Assembly (NCBI RefSeq): GCF_025195085.2
Contig: NZ_JANAVY020000001.1
Span: forward strand, 744,001 to 808,000
Reading direction: 5' to 3'
Length of the DNA stretch: 64,000 nucleotides
Source: Vibrio intestinalis
Lineage (GTDB): Bacteria > Pseudomonadota > Gammaproteobacteria > Enterobacterales > Vibrionaceae
A model generated the notes under the pieces. It did not search any database. It had not been told where the DNA came from and saw nothing but the letters and a program-made list of their open reading frames with translations. Position 1 is the stretch's first letter. The number at the start of each line of letters is the position of its first letter. Positions 40,944 to 50,477 of this stretch are shown in pieces. The position numbers and the translations under genes were made by a program.

Positions 40944-42587
40944 TTAGCGTAAAGGAGTACCGAGGGCTTCTGAAACCAGTTTTTCAAAAGTTGATTCTCT
41001 TGACTTGAGAACATGGTCAACTCGTGAGTAGTACCTAACCATAGGATCAATTACATTTATATCTGGGGATGAGTGCTCGTACTGCTTAATCGCATTATTA
41101 ACAATAAGTTTGCTAAGCCTTTTGTTACTAGAGGCATCCAGCTCTTTGATTAATTTGACGATCATCTCTAGATAGTACACATATTGGTTATCGGTAAGCT
41201 TGTTCGACTTAACTAAAGTATAAAATGTACTACCTAGCGTAGAAGCCGCCCAGCGTATAGGTACAGTGTTGACGTCGAGTTGAACCTTGGTGTTGTCATC
41301 AGTGTTGTATGTGGCTGCGCCAACCCAGTCCCTCAATGCATCTAACGATTGATAGATGAGATAGTCGAAGCGAGTTGGGAACTCACGGTCTTTGTCTACA
41401 TCAGAGCTAGGCATATAGTTTTCTAGTATTTGTTCTACATACTTTTCTAAATACATCAACCACATATGATCTTGATGGCCAGTATGGATAGCTCTTGATA
41501 TCATCACGTTGAAGAAGTGAATACTGACGAAAATAGGGCATACCCATTTTTCTTCTTCGTAATAGGTATGTGAGAAGGGTTGATTATAATAACTGTCATC
41601 GCCTTTTTGTTTTTTGATAAATTCTAGCGTGTAATCTCCGATGGGCTTCCAGATTCCAATTTGAGAAGCAATCTCGATGTCTTTGAAGTAGAAGCTTAAT
41701 AGAGGATTTGAATCATCAATGTAGTACTCACCTGTGTAAGAACAATTCTGGTTATCTCGAAGTTCTCGGTAAAGTTGGCTGGATCTATTGGCAATCAATT
41801 CTCTCAAAAATAATGTGTTAAACTCTTCATCAGCTCTGAAACCAACGGTTGTAAACTTCGCGCAAAGCAATGGTTGTGTTTGAGCTAAATGCCCTACAAA
41901 AAGGTGGGACTTAAATACGTCGGAGATACTTGAGGATACATCTTCTTTGTATTTGCTGTGTTCGGGTAAGCAATACGACATTGCTAACGCAAAAGGCTTC
42001 ATCAGATTAACAAGAATTGTTTTGAAGCGACTACTCATTGAACTATCATCAGGTTCATCGCTCGGTTCTAAGTCAATAAGCTCTCTAATAGATGGTCGAT
42101 AAGGTGCTAGTAATTTAGTGCGAATTCGGTCGAACCAATGGTCTTGAAAAGTAGTGATAAATTGATGATGGTACTTATCCATCAAGAACGCCAACTGTTC
42201 GAATTTCTGGTTTCTCAGTAAATGACTTGATTCTTTCTGCCAATCAAAAATTTTTGTTTTAGGAAGACGCTTCCCTCCAAGCTTCAAAGCTAGGTAAAGT
42301 AAGATCGCGACGATAGCAGTAAACGCTGTGAGCTTCTCATCAAAACCCCATAGCCATTTTAGCGGTAAGGCTAGGCCAATAGCATCCAACACAGGAAGGT
42401 AAATACTGTAGAGTAAAGTGATGACCAAAAAACCAATTACTGACTTGTCAACCCATGAGAACCTCAGTTTCAAATCAATTCGCTTCTCTTCAGCGAGCAG
42501 TGTATATCCAGCCACTAATATGGCTAGTACTGTCAGGGCGTTTGCGTCCACTGTATTTCCTTTTGTAATTTTGAACGATATAAGCAT
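40944..42587 (-). CDS. Membrane-anchored protein of unknown function
   Basis: This 547-residue protein has three N-terminal hydrophobic segments (about residues 14-32, 48-70, 84-102) and then a large cytoplasmic helical region of 440 residues with no enzyme motif I can see. Aromatic and acidic residues are frequent. It lies alone between hipBA and an integrase remnant in the island. A membrane-anchored helical protein of this layout could be a defence or abortive-infection component, but there is no direct evidence. Confidence 0.65.
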   Translation of the reverse strand: MLISFKITKGNTVDANALTVLAILVAGYTLLAEEKRIDLKLRFSWVDKSVIGFLVITLLYSIYLPVLDAIGLALPLKWLWGFDEKLTAFTAIVAILLYLALKLGGKRLPKTKIFDWQKESSHLLRNQKFEQLAFLMDKYHHQFITTFQDHWFDRIRTKLLAPYRPSIRELIDLEPSDEPDDSSMSSRFKTILVNLMKPFALAMSYCLPEHSKYKEDVSSSISDVFKSHLFVGHLAQTQPLLCAKFTTVGFRADEEFNTLFLRELIANRSSQLYRELRDNQNCSYTGEYYIDDSNPLLSFYFKDIEIASQIGIWKPIGDYTLEFIKKQKGDDSYYNQPFSHTYYEEEKWVCPIFVSIHFFNVMISRAIHTGHQDHMWLMYLEKYVEQILENYMPSSDVDKDREFPTRFDYLIYQSLDALRDWVGAATYNTDDNTKVQLDVNTVPIRWAASTLGSTFYTLVKSNKLTDNQYVYYLEMIVKLIKELDASSNKRLSKLIVNNAIKQYEHSSPDINVIDPMVRYYSRVDHVLKSRESTFEKLVSEALGTPLR

Positions 42588-42665
42588 CGAGATGACTGCG
42601 GAAAGCCACTATTGTAATGGTTTTAATTTAGCCACAGCATCACTTGCTATAAGAGTTCAAATTGT

Positions 42666-42851
42666 TCACGTCTCACAACTCTCTGAAATCCTTAGCGCAT
42701 CTTCAATCTCGACACCAAGGTATTCAATCGTGCTTTCCAGCTTAGCATGACCTAGAAGTAATTGAATAGCCTTAAGATTCTTCGTGTTAGCGTAGATCAA
42801 AGTAGCCTTTGTTCGGCGCAGTGAATGTGTGCCGTATTGCGTTTTTATTCA
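42666..42851 (-). pseudogene. Tyrosine recombinase C-terminal remnant
   Basis: The minus-strand translation reads THSLRRTKATLIYANT, then LLLGHAKLESTIEYLG, then a short tail and stop at 42666. These are the HxLRRT, LGH and catalytic Tyr motifs of a tyrosine recombinase. Upstream the frame is closed by stop codons and no N-terminal part is visible, so only about 55 residues of an older integrase remain. It marks a former element boundary inside the island. Confidence 0.82.
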
Positions 42852-43826
42852 TTAATGATTTTCATATGGTGTGAAGAATTGGTCAGTTCAGAATACATAA
42901 AGTAATGAGTTGAGAGTTTTTTAGACTATTGAATCTAAGCTAGGATTAACTGACTAACGAAGTAGAGCAATGTTCACTCTTAATAGAAAATCTACAGAGC
43001 ACAGCTCTGTAGCCTAGCTAACCGCTCTCTTAAATAGATATGGTATCACTTGAAATGATGGGGAATATGCATTCAATAAATTCTGTGAAGATAAGGTCAG
43101 ATTAAATAATTATCGCGGTTATCAAGAACACTGTTCTCATAAATTCATAACTACATTAAATTTTGTTTTTTGTTTTTTGTTTTTTTAAATATGAAAAAAT
43201 AAGTTATGTTTGAACACTGTTCTGAAAATTTTAGTCCTGAGTTTAACCTTTATATCCCCCACAACAATACAAATCGATAGGCAGGACGAAGGCTTTCCAG
43301 AAGCAGAAGACAGCTACAGCGAACCAGAAAATCATTGAATTACAAAGCGAAATTTTTTGATGCACGAAAATCACATTGCAGACGAAGCAGACAAACTTCT
43401 CTGCACGAAAGCTTGCGCTACGTGCAAACAAATAAAAAAGTGTCACACGAAGCACTAAAACTGTCTTTTGCGACACAGCAATTGCGCTCTGTGACAACGA
43501 AAAAAAATCAACAAGAGAAAATTTTGCTCATTTATTTTTAATTTTTCGGCCTTGCTCCTTATATTAAAGCTATAACCGTTATAATAGTTATAACAGTCAT
43601 AATAGTTATAACATATTTTTTTGAGGGAATGTAGCCTTATTTAGTTCCAAGGATTAATAACCAATAAATAAAAACGACAATATAAAAACAATTATTATTC
43701 AAACAAGAAAACTCAAGGCATTTAATAGAGACACTATTCCACGAAAAATCATGCTGCTTGCCAGCATTAATACATTTAGTTATTTACCTATTTGACAATC
43801 AAATTATTATAGTTGACCTTCTAATG
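42852..43826. other. Long AT-rich non-coding stretch with repeats
   Basis: Nearly 1 kb without a credible gene. It contains a CTACAGAG/CTCTGTAG inverted repeat near 42992-43012, long T/G-T runs near 43160-43185 and the iterated palindromes at 43578-43613. Short frames here have biased composition and no start signals. Confidence 0.5.
43578..43613. repeat. Two tandem 18-bp palindromic repeats
   Basis: GTTATAATAGTTATAACA (43578-43595) is followed directly by GTCATAATAGTTATAACA (43596-43613), 17 of 18 bases identical. Each has the inverted-repeat form GTTATAA-TAG-TTATAAC. They look like operators or iterons; another TATAAC half-copy precedes them. Confidence 0.7.
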
Positions 43827-44999
43827 CTAAATAATTTTATTCTTCAATTTGTATACAGCAGTTCGTGACACACCTAATATTCTCGCAATCTCATTCATCG
43901 TAAGAGATGGGTCATCATCTCTTTCTTTTAATAGCTGTTTCAACTGTTCACGCTTCGCTATGTTAGGATTGGTGCCTTGTTTAGCTCCACTTAAAACGGG
44001 GAAATTATTAACTATCATAAACGCTTCATATCTGCGTATACAGTTTAGGAGTGTCAACGATTTTTGAATGTTATTCGCACTCTTTAACCAGATCAGAGCA
44101 TCCTTAATTTTCCACAAGTTTGCCTCAACGTCCCCTCCTAGCACCCTTGCAACGTTTACAATCCAATCGTCGTAGCAAGAAGTAATGTTGTCGATAACAT
44201 TAATTTGCTCGTAAGCATGGGGGTAATGCTCCCGTGCAAATGCCAGTATAGCTTTCGCATGGCTTTGCCAGCCTGCATTGTCTCGATCCAGTTTGAGTAG
44301 CTCAGACATCACCAATCGCGGCTCTACTGAGAATAAGTTAAGCCAAGAATAAAGAGTTCTTGCATCCAAGCGTTCTTTACCTTGTTTATAGTCTTCTAGC
44401 TTACTTTGCGCATCTTCATCATCACTATGGCGATAGACGGCAGAAATCAATCTTCTTGTGGCTTTCTTATATGCTAAAGCACTCCTAGAAGAGTGATGAT
44501 CCTTACAGTAATAAGGTGACTGATTCACTCGCTTAAAGCATAATGCACAGAACGGTAAAGCCTGTTCAGTATAATCTTTCTTGGATTTGTCAGACGATGG
44601 CTTTTGGGGAGTAAACCCCTTTGCTTTGACAAGCATTTGCTCAATGGCATCAACATAGTCTATTACTGCTGACTCCTGATGTTGCAACAAGGGCTTATCA
44701 CCAGTCCTATAGTCCATGAGCTTTTCAATCGTATTACTAAGCCCCCCAGCAAACCGAACAAACTCTTTTACTGTCGCGGGTGGTTTTCCCACGAAAGAAG
44801 TTAAAAATGATATGTTTTGAGCCAAAATTGCGGCTACGCCTTGATCAAGCTCAACTTCTAATGCAGTTAATATCGAGATACCGTTTACGTTCTTTTTTTG
44901 AGTTAGTCGTTTCCCTTCAATCTTAGCTTGCTCTTCTAATGATTCTAAATTCTTCAACAACTGCTTGCGTAACATAGGCGCAGCTAACTCATCCACCAT
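43827..44999 (-). CDS. Hypothetical protein with Zn-finger motif and C-terminal HTH
   Basis: This 390-residue protein is mostly helical. A CxxC...CxxH-type zinc motif (FCALCFKRVNQSPYYCKDHH) lies at about residues 150-170, and the C terminus is a resolvase-type helix-turn-helix (LTMNEIARILGVSRTAVYKL). It is probably DNA binding. Similar proteins occur in integrative elements, but I cannot name the family. The start has a weak AGGG site. It is divergent from an AlpA-like regulator. Confidence 0.65.
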   Translation of the reverse strand: MVDELAAPMLRKQLLKNLESLEEQAKIEGKRLTQKKNVNGISILTALEVELDQGVAAILAQNISFLTSFVGKPPATVKEFVRFAGGLSNTIEKLMDYRTGDKPLLQHQESAVIDYVDAIEQMLVKAKGFTPQKPSSDKSKKDYTEQALPFCALCFKRVNQSPYYCKDHHSSRSALAYKKATRRLISAVYRHSDDEDAQSKLEDYKQGKERLDARTLYSWLNLFSVEPRLVMSELLKLDRDNAGWQSHAKAILAFAREHYPHAYEQINVIDNITSCYDDWIVNVARVLGGDVEANLWKIKDALIWLKSANNIQKSLTLLNCIRRYEAFMIVNNFPVLSGAKQGTNPNIAKREQLKQLLKERDDDPSLTMNEIARILGVSRTAVYKLKNKII

Positions 45000-45093
45000 G
45001 TCAACCCTATTGTGTCTTTTACTTACTCTACGAAGAGTACAGACTCTTTCGTATGATTACATCAAGCAATAACAAAAATAAGAGCTTAATAAA

Positions 45094-45285
45094 ATGAATA
45101 ATAAAAAATTTATAAGAATAAATGAGTTAGCTACATACCTAAATATAAGCAAAGTTACTGTTTGGCGATGGCGGAAAGAAGGCCGTCTCCCTGCGGCTTG
45201 TTCAATCAGTCCAAGAGTTGTGGGCTGGAAACGAGACACGATTGAATTATGGCTCGAAGAACAAACAACAGAGCTACCGTACTAA
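45094..45285 (+). CDS. AlpA-family excisionase/regulator
   Basis: This 63-residue winged-helix protein has IRINELATYLNISKVTVWRWRKEGRLP, the MerR-like HTH of AlpA proteins, which activate integrase or excisionase genes in P4-like islands. It fits the P4-type integrase at the island end. Confidence 0.82.
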   Translation: MNNKKFIRINELATYLNISKVTVWRWRKEGRLPAACSISPRVVGWKRDTIELWLEEQTTELPY

Positions 45286-45315
45286 TAGGAGTAAGTAACT
45301 CTACATCACGATGAT

Positions 45316-45337
45316 CCATTCCCGCGCATGGGAATGG
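45316..45337. repeat. Palindromic repeat, copy 1
   Basis: CCATTCCC-GCGCAT-GGGAATGG: 8-bp stem, 6-base loop. A near-identical copy lies at 45727-45748 on the other side of the small gene between them. Confidence 0.7.
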
Positions 45338-45378
45338 ATATACTATATTACCTATAGTCGAAACTTTAGGAGACAGTG

Positions 45379-45681
45379 ATGCAACAATGTAGTAATGCGT
45401 TGGTAATTACTCAACAAATGAACATTAGGGAGGTGTTAAACAACCTGTCTAAAACGAAATTTAATGGGCAACGCGCTGTTCAGAGTGAGTCTAGCAAAGA
45501 TCAATTTTCTATAGACAATGGAATGAATAATGTTCGCGCTATCATTAACAGCAATAAGACTCATATTAGATTTTTCTGTCGCTATACCTACTACGTCGAC
45601 ATCGTAGACTCAATTCTCGAAGCGTTTGCAGCCGAACAAAGCTTAGTCATTGAAAGCAGAGAAAATTCCCCCACAAATTAA
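45379..45681 (+). CDS. Hypothetical small protein between twin palindromes
   Basis: This 100-residue soluble protein has a helical start (LVITQQMNIREVLNNLSK) and a hydrophobic C-terminal strand-helix unit (THIRFFCRYTYYVDIVDSILEAF). AGGAG lies 6 bases before the ATG at 45379. No family recognised. It is bracketed by two copies of one short palindrome, which suggests a mobile cassette. Confidence 0.6.
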   Translation: MQQCSNALVITQQMNIREVLNNLSKTKFNGQRAVQSESSKDQFSIDNGMNNVRAIINSNKTHIRFFCRYTYYVDIVDSILEAFAAEQSLVIESRENSPTN

Positions 45682-45726
45682 AGCAAGATCCCATAGCACC
45701 TCACAAATCACTATCGAACCGCTGAC

Positions 45727-45748
45727 TCATTCCCACGCATGGGAATGA
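45727..45748. repeat. Palindromic repeat, copy 2
   Basis: TCATTCCC-ACGCAT-GGGAATGA: same core as the copy at 45316, with compensating changes at the outer pair (T...A for C...G), so the stem is conserved. Confidence 0.7.
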
Positions 45749-45822
45749 CTACAAAGAGAGTCCAACTACGAACTGGTTCCTAAAGTGCAGACCGCGAGTT
45801 AAGAACCACCCTTTTTACAAGC

Positions 45823-46347
45823 TTAGCGCCTATCTTGACTAATAATCTTCTCCAAAATTTCTTTTTTATATTCAGTAAGTAATGCTTCACTCTCTAGCTT
45901 TTCTATTTCGTTGTTCAAATGTTCACCATGAACTGGAAACAGATCCAACAGTTCTTTATGTGCGACTATTTGAACATTAATTTCAACGATTTTGGTGTTT
46001 AGCTGCTCTTGGTATTGTCGCTCTTCGCTAACAGGCTCTGGCTCTAAATACCCTTGGCCGACTCTATGCTTTTCTTGTGTGACTTTTTTGCCCCCGACGG
46101 CAACAAATTGAGCGTTATTTATTCGAGGGGGACTTAATCGCACAACCTTTCTTTCTTGTTCGAGTATTTTCAAAATACGATAAGACTGATTATTAAACCG
46201 CTCAATATGTTCATCAATACAGTAATGCGCCTCAAGAAAAGGCCTCAGTAGTTTTCGGTAACTAAACAGGCTGAAGTATTCTTCTTGTTCATAATGCTGA
46301 AGAGTTTCCAAACCAATCTTGTACAACTCTTTAGTACCCACTCTCAT
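45823..46347 (-). CDS. Hypothetical protein, divergent from Xre regulator
   Basis: This 174-residue protein is charged and helical, with a coiled-coil C-terminal half (QLNTKIVEINVQIVAHKELL). No enzyme motif seen. AGGG precedes the ATG by 6-7 bases. Its promoter region contains the large palindrome at 46366-46407, so it is probably controlled by the divergent Xre regulator. Confidence 0.6.
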   Translation of the reverse strand: MRVGTKELYKIGLETLQHYEQEEYFSLFSYRKLLRPFLEAHYCIDEHIERFNNQSYRILKILEQERKVVRLSPPRINNAQFVAVGGKKVTQEKHRVGQGYLEPEPVSEERQYQEQLNTKIVEINVQIVAHKELLDLFPVHGEHLNNEIEKLESEALLTEYKKEILEKIISQDRR

Positions 46348-46365
46348 ATACTGCCCTTATTAAAT

Positions 46366-46407
46366 GAGTAATATATTACCCAGCCCGCAGTGGGTAATAT
46401 ATTACTC
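46366..46407. promoter_or_regulatory. Large perfect operator palindrome
   Basis: A 17-base arm (GAGTAATATATTACCCA, 46366-46382) and its exact reverse complement (46391-46407) are 8 bases apart. Each arm itself contains the palindrome GTAATATATTAC, giving two operators in mirrored order. It lies between divergent genes and just upstream of an Xre regulator, the usual target site of such a protein. Confidence 0.8.
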
Positions 46408-46489
46408 ACCAACATTAAAGTCAAGTGATTATCATGGAGTCAATTCAATGACTGATGTAAACTGAAAAAAAACTTCGTCATGTAACGAT

Positions 46490-46720
46490 ATGAATAATTT
46501 AGCGAAAGAAATAGCTCAAAATATCATTGATAAACGAACTAAAATCGGACTATCCAGCTCCGATGCAAGTATCAAGGCGGGCTTTAGTCGCGGTTATTTA
46601 GGTAAGGTAGAAAGAGGTGGCGTTCGAATCACAGTTGAAAAGCTTTATCAGCTAGCTCGAGTTCTCGATTGTGAGGTAACTGATCTTTTACCAGTAGACC
46701 GTCCAGACTTGTTAGAATAG
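46490..46720 (+). CDS. Xre-family HTH regulator (controller-like)
   Basis: This 76-residue protein is a single helix-turn-helix domain (GLSSSDASIKAGFSRGYLGKVERGG, then ITVEKLYQLARVLDCEVTDLL). Size and motif match R-M controller proteins and small repressors. It lies between the large palindrome and hsdR, so it may time expression of the restriction genes; it could equally regulate only its divergent neighbour. Confidence 0.8.
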   Translation: MNNLAKEIAQNIIDKRTKIGLSSSDASIKAGFSRGYLGKVERGGVRITVEKLYQLARVLDCEVTDLLPVDRPDLLE

Positions 46721-46725
46721 ATGAG

Positions 46726-46780
46726 GCTTAAGCCCTTAAGCTTTTTCACGAAAAACTACACTGCTCTCGCAGTGTAGATT
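46726..46780 (+). terminator. Hairpins after the Xre gene
   Basis: A GCTTAAG/CTTAAGC hairpin with a T run is followed by a perfect 9-bp stem CTACACTGC-TCTC-GCAGTGTAG (46756-46777). Together they probably separate the regulator transcript from hsdR. Confidence 0.65.
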
Positions 46781-46911
46781 TCTACCTGTGTAGTTTCTTT
46801 GCCTATTTTAGAAAAACACCATCCACTTCACTGATAAGTCAGTATCTTTTCTGCTTTTATGCATCCTTTGGTATAGTCATGAAATGCATTTGTACTGAGC
46901 TGGCTAATCGC

Positions 46912-49356
46912 ATGGAATCGACAATCAATAAATCAAAGCTATCTGAAACCGACATCATCACGAAATTCATTCTTCCCGCTATCAAAGATGCAGGATGGGA
47001 TGATATGTCTCAAATCCGTCAAGAGGTAAAACTACGTGACGGTAAAGTCATTGTTCGTGGTCAGGCAGCAGCGAGGAAAAAAGTTAAGTCTGCGGACATC
47101 GTCCTTTACCATAAGCCGAGCATGCCTCTAGCCGTTGTCGAAGCAAAAGCGAATAAGCATGAAATCGGCAAAGGTATGCAACAAGGTCTAGATTACGCCA
47201 GCCTACTTGAAGTCCCTTTTGTCTTTGCCTCAAATGGCGACGGTTTTATCTTCCACGACAAGACCAACCCAGCTCAACTCGAAACTGAAATTCGACTTGA
47301 AGACTTCCCGACACCTCAGCAACTATGGGACAAGTACTGCGTTTGGAAAGGCTACAAAACCGAGCACCTTCCAGTTATTACTCAAGATTACCATGATGAT
47401 GGTAGCGGTAAGTCTCCGCGCTACTATCAGCTACAGGCGATAAACAAAACTGTGGAGGCGGTCGCAGCAGGACAAAACCGTGTACTCTTGGTTATGGCAA
47501 CGGGTACGGGCAAAACTTACACTGCATTCCAGATTATTTGGCGACTATGGAAGTCCCGAGCCAAAAAACGCATCCTGTTTTTGGCGGACAGAAACATTCT
47601 GGTCGATCAAACCAAGACCAACGACTTCCAACCGTTTGGCACCGCTATGACCAAAGTCACAGGGAGAAGCGTCGATCCCGCTTACGAAATCCACCTAGCG
47701 CTGTATCAAGCTCTGACTGGCCCAGAAGAGCACCAAAAAGCATACAAACAAGTCGATCCAGATTTCTTTGACCTTATTGTCGTTGACGAGTGCCATCGTG
47801 GTAGTGCCGCTGAGGACAGCGCATGGCGCGAGATTCTTGAGTATTTCGGTTCAGCGACTCAAATAGGACTAACCGCGACACCGAAAGAAACCGATATCGT
47901 GTCTAACACCGAGTACTTTGGCGACGCCATTTATACCTACTCTCTAAAGCAAGGCATTGAAGACGGTTTCTTAGCCCCTTACAAAGTTGTGCGCGTGGAT
48001 ATCGATGTAGATTTACAAGGTTGGCGACCAACCAAAGGGCAAGTCGATAAACATGGTGAAGTTATCGAAGACAGGATCTACAACCAGAAAGACTTCGACA
48101 GAACCATGGTCATCGATGAGCGAACAGAGCTTGTTGCAAAGACCATAACCAGCTACCTCAAGCGTACCGACCCTATGGCTAAGACCATTGTGTTCTGTAA
48201 TGATATTGACCATGCAGAGCGTATGCGTCGAGCGCTAATTAACTGCAACCCTGAGCAAGTTGCTAAGAATGAAAAATACGTAATGAAAATTACAGGTGAT
48301 GATGAAATCGGCAAAGCTCAGCTTGATAACTTCATCAACCCCAAAAAGGCTTACCCTGTTATCGCGACCACCTCAGAACTCATGACAACAGGTGTCGATG
48401 CAAAAACTTGCAAACTGGTTGTTCTTGACCAGGGCATTCAGTCGATGACCAAGTTTAAGCAGATCATCGGTCGTGGTACTCGTATTGATGATCGTTACGG
48501 AAAGCTATGGTTTACCATTCTCGACTTTAAAAAAGCGACAGAACTGTTCGCTGATGAGCGCTTTGATGGTGTCCCTGAGCGAGTTAAAGAGACAAAACCA
48601 GAAGACTTTGAAACCGATGAAGGACTCGATGAGATCATCGATGGTGAGGATGAACTTGAACAAGATGATCCATTTGAAGGGGAAGATATCGACCCTGAAA
48701 GCATCCAAGAACCAGAAGCTCCATACGACTCTAGTTCATCTCCTTCAGGTGCTAGCAATTCCGATGATGATTGGCAGGATGAAAACCGAGTTAGAAAGTT
48801 CCATGTCAACGGTGTAACGGTGAAAGCCATTGCCGAACGTGTTCAATACTACGATGCCGACGGTAAACTCGTAACCGAATCGTTCAAAGACTATACCCGT
48901 AAGACGATGGCAAAACAGTTCATCTCAATGGATGACTTTGTTAAGCGCTGGCAAGATGCCGATAAAAAGCAAGCAATCATTGATGAACTGGCAGAGGAAG
49001 GCATCATCTGGGAAGCGTTAGAGCTAGAAGTCGGCAAAGACCTCGACCCATTCGACATGATTTGTCATGTCGTGTATGACCAACCTGCACTCACCAGGAA
49101 AGAACGTGCTGAGAATGTCAAAAAGCGCAACTACTTCACTAAGTATGGTGAAACGGCTCAGCAGGTGTTGAGCAACCTACTAGACAAGTACGCAGACGAA
49201 GGCGTTCAAGAGATTGAGAATATTCATGTACTCAAAGTTAAGCCTTTTGACGAGATGGGACGCCCTGCTGAAATCGTCAAAAAGTGCTTTGGCGGAAAAG
49301 AGCAGTATTTAGAAGCAATTTCTGAATTGGAAGCTGAAATTTATCAATCAGCCTAA
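46912..49356 (+). CDS. hsdR: Type I restriction endonuclease subunit R
   Basis: This 814-residue motor-nuclease subunit moves DNA and cuts it when HsdMS finds unmethylated sites. The N-terminal PD-(D/E)XK nuclease is visible as AGWDD...[21 protein letters not shown]. The helicase part has Walker [13 protein letters not shown] (in VVDECHRGS), LTATPKETD, and QIIGRGTR. The Glu/Asp-rich linker and C-terminal helical region end with the EcoAI/EcoEI-type tail. The ATG at 46912 is preferred since family members start a few residues before LSETDI; an ATG at 46879 lies only 2 bases after a TATAGT box that may be the -10. Confidence 0.93.
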   Translation: MESTINKSKLSETDIITKFILPAIKDAGWDDMSQIRQEVKLRDGKVIVRGQAAARKKVKSADIVLYHKPSMPLAVVEAKANKHEIGKGMQQGLDYASLLEVPFVFASNGDGFIFHDKTNPAQLETEIRLEDFPTPQQLWDKYCVWKGYKTEHLPVITQDYHDDGSGKSPRYYQLQAINKTVEAVAAGQNRVLLVMATGTGKTYTAFQIIWRLWKSRAKKRILFLADRNILVDQTKTNDFQPFGTAMTKVTGRSVDPAYEIHLALYQALTGPEEHQKAYKQVDPDFFDLIVVDECHRGSAAEDSAWREILEYFGSATQIGLTATPKETDIVSNTEYFGDAIYTYSLKQGIEDGFLAPYKVVRVDIDVDLQGWRPTKGQVDKHGEVIEDRIYNQKDFDRTMVIDERTELVAKTITSYLKRTDPMAKTIVFCNDIDHAERMRRALINCNPEQVAKNEKYVMKITGDDEIGKAQLDNFINPKKAYPVIATTSELMTTGVDAKTCKLVVLDQGIQSMTKFKQIIGRGTRIDDRYGKLWFTILDFKKATELFADERFDGVPERVKETKPEDFETDEGLDEIIDGEDELEQDDPFEGEDIDPESIQEPEAPYDSSSSPSGASNSDDDWQDENRVRKFHVNGVTVKAIAERVQYYDADGKLVTESFKDYTRKTMAKQFISMDDFVKRWQDADKKQAIIDELAEEGIIWEALELEVGKDLDPFDMICHVVYDQPALTRKERAENVKKRNYFTKYGETAQQVLSNLLDKYADEGVQEIENIHVLKVKPFDEMGRPAEIVKKCFGGKEQYLEAISELEAEIYQSA

Positions 49357-49380
49357 TCCCCACAACCCCACATTGCTACT

Positions 49381-49400
49381 CGGCTACCTTCAGGTAGCCG
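49381..49400. terminator. Hairpin between hsdR and the convergent methyltransferase
   Basis: CGGCTACC-TTCA-GGTAGCCG, 8-bp perfect stem. It overlaps the last codons of the minus-strand gene, and no strong T run follows. Confidence 0.6.
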
Positions 49401-50079
49401 TTAACTGTATTCGCCTTTTAGGTTCCAAATCCGAACGCTGACGAATATGCTCATGGGCAGACGAGGAAATATCGTTTCCTTTGCACTGACGATTCAAGTT
49501 CTTAGCTGCAACCAAGGTCGAGCCAGAGCCAAAAAACGGATCAACAACTAGCTCGCCTTCTCTGCTACTTTGAGCGACCAGAACTTCTAAAAGACTTACT
49601 GGCTTTTCAGTTGGATACCCTCTATAGACCCGTTTATGAGTCAATATGTCAGGTATACTCAAATCATTAAGCTTCCTCTTGCCCTTTTCAAAAAACAGTA
49701 TGTATTCGTGTCGAGCACGGTAATGGTAACCCATACCAATACTAACCTTATCCCAAATAATTGGTTTCCAGAATTTAAAACCGACTTTTTCCGCAATCGG
49801 TTTAATGACGAACATCGTTTCTTGATCGCAGAAAAGATAGAAATGTGCATTCTTCTTGAGCACACGATAAACTTCACGCAGTAGCTCTTCAAATCTTGCA
49901 TTTGGGAATATCTCAAACCATTGATTGCTTGAGGACTTACTGACTTTAAGTCTTGTTGTCGTACCGATCTTTCGGTGTTTCTCTAGAGATTCATAAGGAG
50001 GATCTGTTATTAGCAAATCAACGCTCGCAGAATCGAGCATTGATAGCCAGTTTACTGCATCATCTTGGGATAAATTCAT
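49390..50079 (-). CDS. Beta-class DNA (N4/N6) methyltransferase
   Basis: This 229-residue methyltransferase adds a methyl group to adenine or N4-cytosine in DNA. Motif IV DPPY (in LLITDPPYESL) comes before the SAM-binding motif I (DPFFGSGSTLVAA), the beta-class order; YPTEKPVSLLE is motif X. There is no recognisable target recognition region beyond about 100 residues between them. The ATG at 50079 has AGGAA upstream; the open frame to 50115 overlaps the previous gene. It is an orphan with no partner nuclease next to it, placed between hsdR and hsdM. Confidence 0.85.
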   Translation of the reverse strand: MNLSQDDAVNWLSMLDSASVDLLITDPPYESLEKHRKIGTTTRLKVSKSSSNQWFEIFPNARFEELLREVYRVLKKNAHFYLFCDQETMFVIKPIAEKVGFKFWKPIIWDKVSIGMGYHYRARHEYILFFEKGKRKLNDLSIPDILTHKRVYRGYPTEKPVSLLEVLVAQSSREGELVVDPFFGSGSTLVAAKNLNRQCKGNDISSSAHEHIRQRSDLEPKRRIQLTAT

Positions 50080-50086
50080 TCGATTC

Positions 50087-50368
50087 CTAAACAAGACTAC
50101 TGCACGTTTTTCCATTCATATATGTATGAGATAGCTCACCTTTATTTAGGCGGCGACAATCGATACAGTAGCTCTGGTAGCCTTCGGGGTTCCTAGCCGT
50201 CACTCTAGCAGGAGTTTTGCCAAAGGACGATGGGTAGGGATGAAAAACATGCTCTCCTCCATTTGCATCAGAGCAATGGGGGCAGGACTTAAATTTTTGG
50301 CCCGTGTGGGGATCTCTCTTGTGTATCATTCCTACGTTCAAACGTTTGTTACAACAACTGCAAGTCAT
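50087..50368 (-). CDS. Small zinc-ribbon protein
   Basis: This 93-residue protein has CSCCNK, CPHC and CIDCRR, three CxxC-type pairs spread over the sequence, which should bind two zinc ions. It could be an HNH-like or zinc-ribbon DNA-binding protein; histidines in GEHVFHPYP lie between the pairs. GAGG precedes the ATG. It lies 7 bases before the methyltransferase, so they are co-transcribed and may work together. Confidence 0.65.
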   Translation of the reverse strand: MTCSCCNKRLNVGMIHKRDPHTGQKFKSCPHCSDANGGEHVFHPYPSSFGKTPARVTARNPEGYQSYCIDCRRLNKGELSHTYMNGKTCSSLV

Positions 50369-50477
50369 GCAAAGCACCTCTTTAAGTATCATAGACGCTT
50401 TATGATACGGGCTGCTTATAAATCAAACAGTGAGGAAAGCAACAAAGTTCGTTTTAGCTGCATAGCAAGGTAACTTT

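Noticed and set aside
43243..43541. Two opposing frames of 68-84 residues
   Set aside because: They lie in an AT-rich gap, have odd composition (Phe/Cys-rich or Thr/Gln-rich) and no start signals.
43560..43620. CRISPR array
   Set aside because: Only two adjacent 18-bp repeats, no spacers and no cas genes.
45057..45239. Minus-strand frame across the AlpA gene
   Set aside because: The plus strand has a clear AlpA helix-turn-helix; this is its shadow.
50080..50115. Longer N terminus for the methyltransferase
   Set aside because: It would run into the zinc-ribbon gene, whereas the ATG at 50079 has a good AGGAA site.
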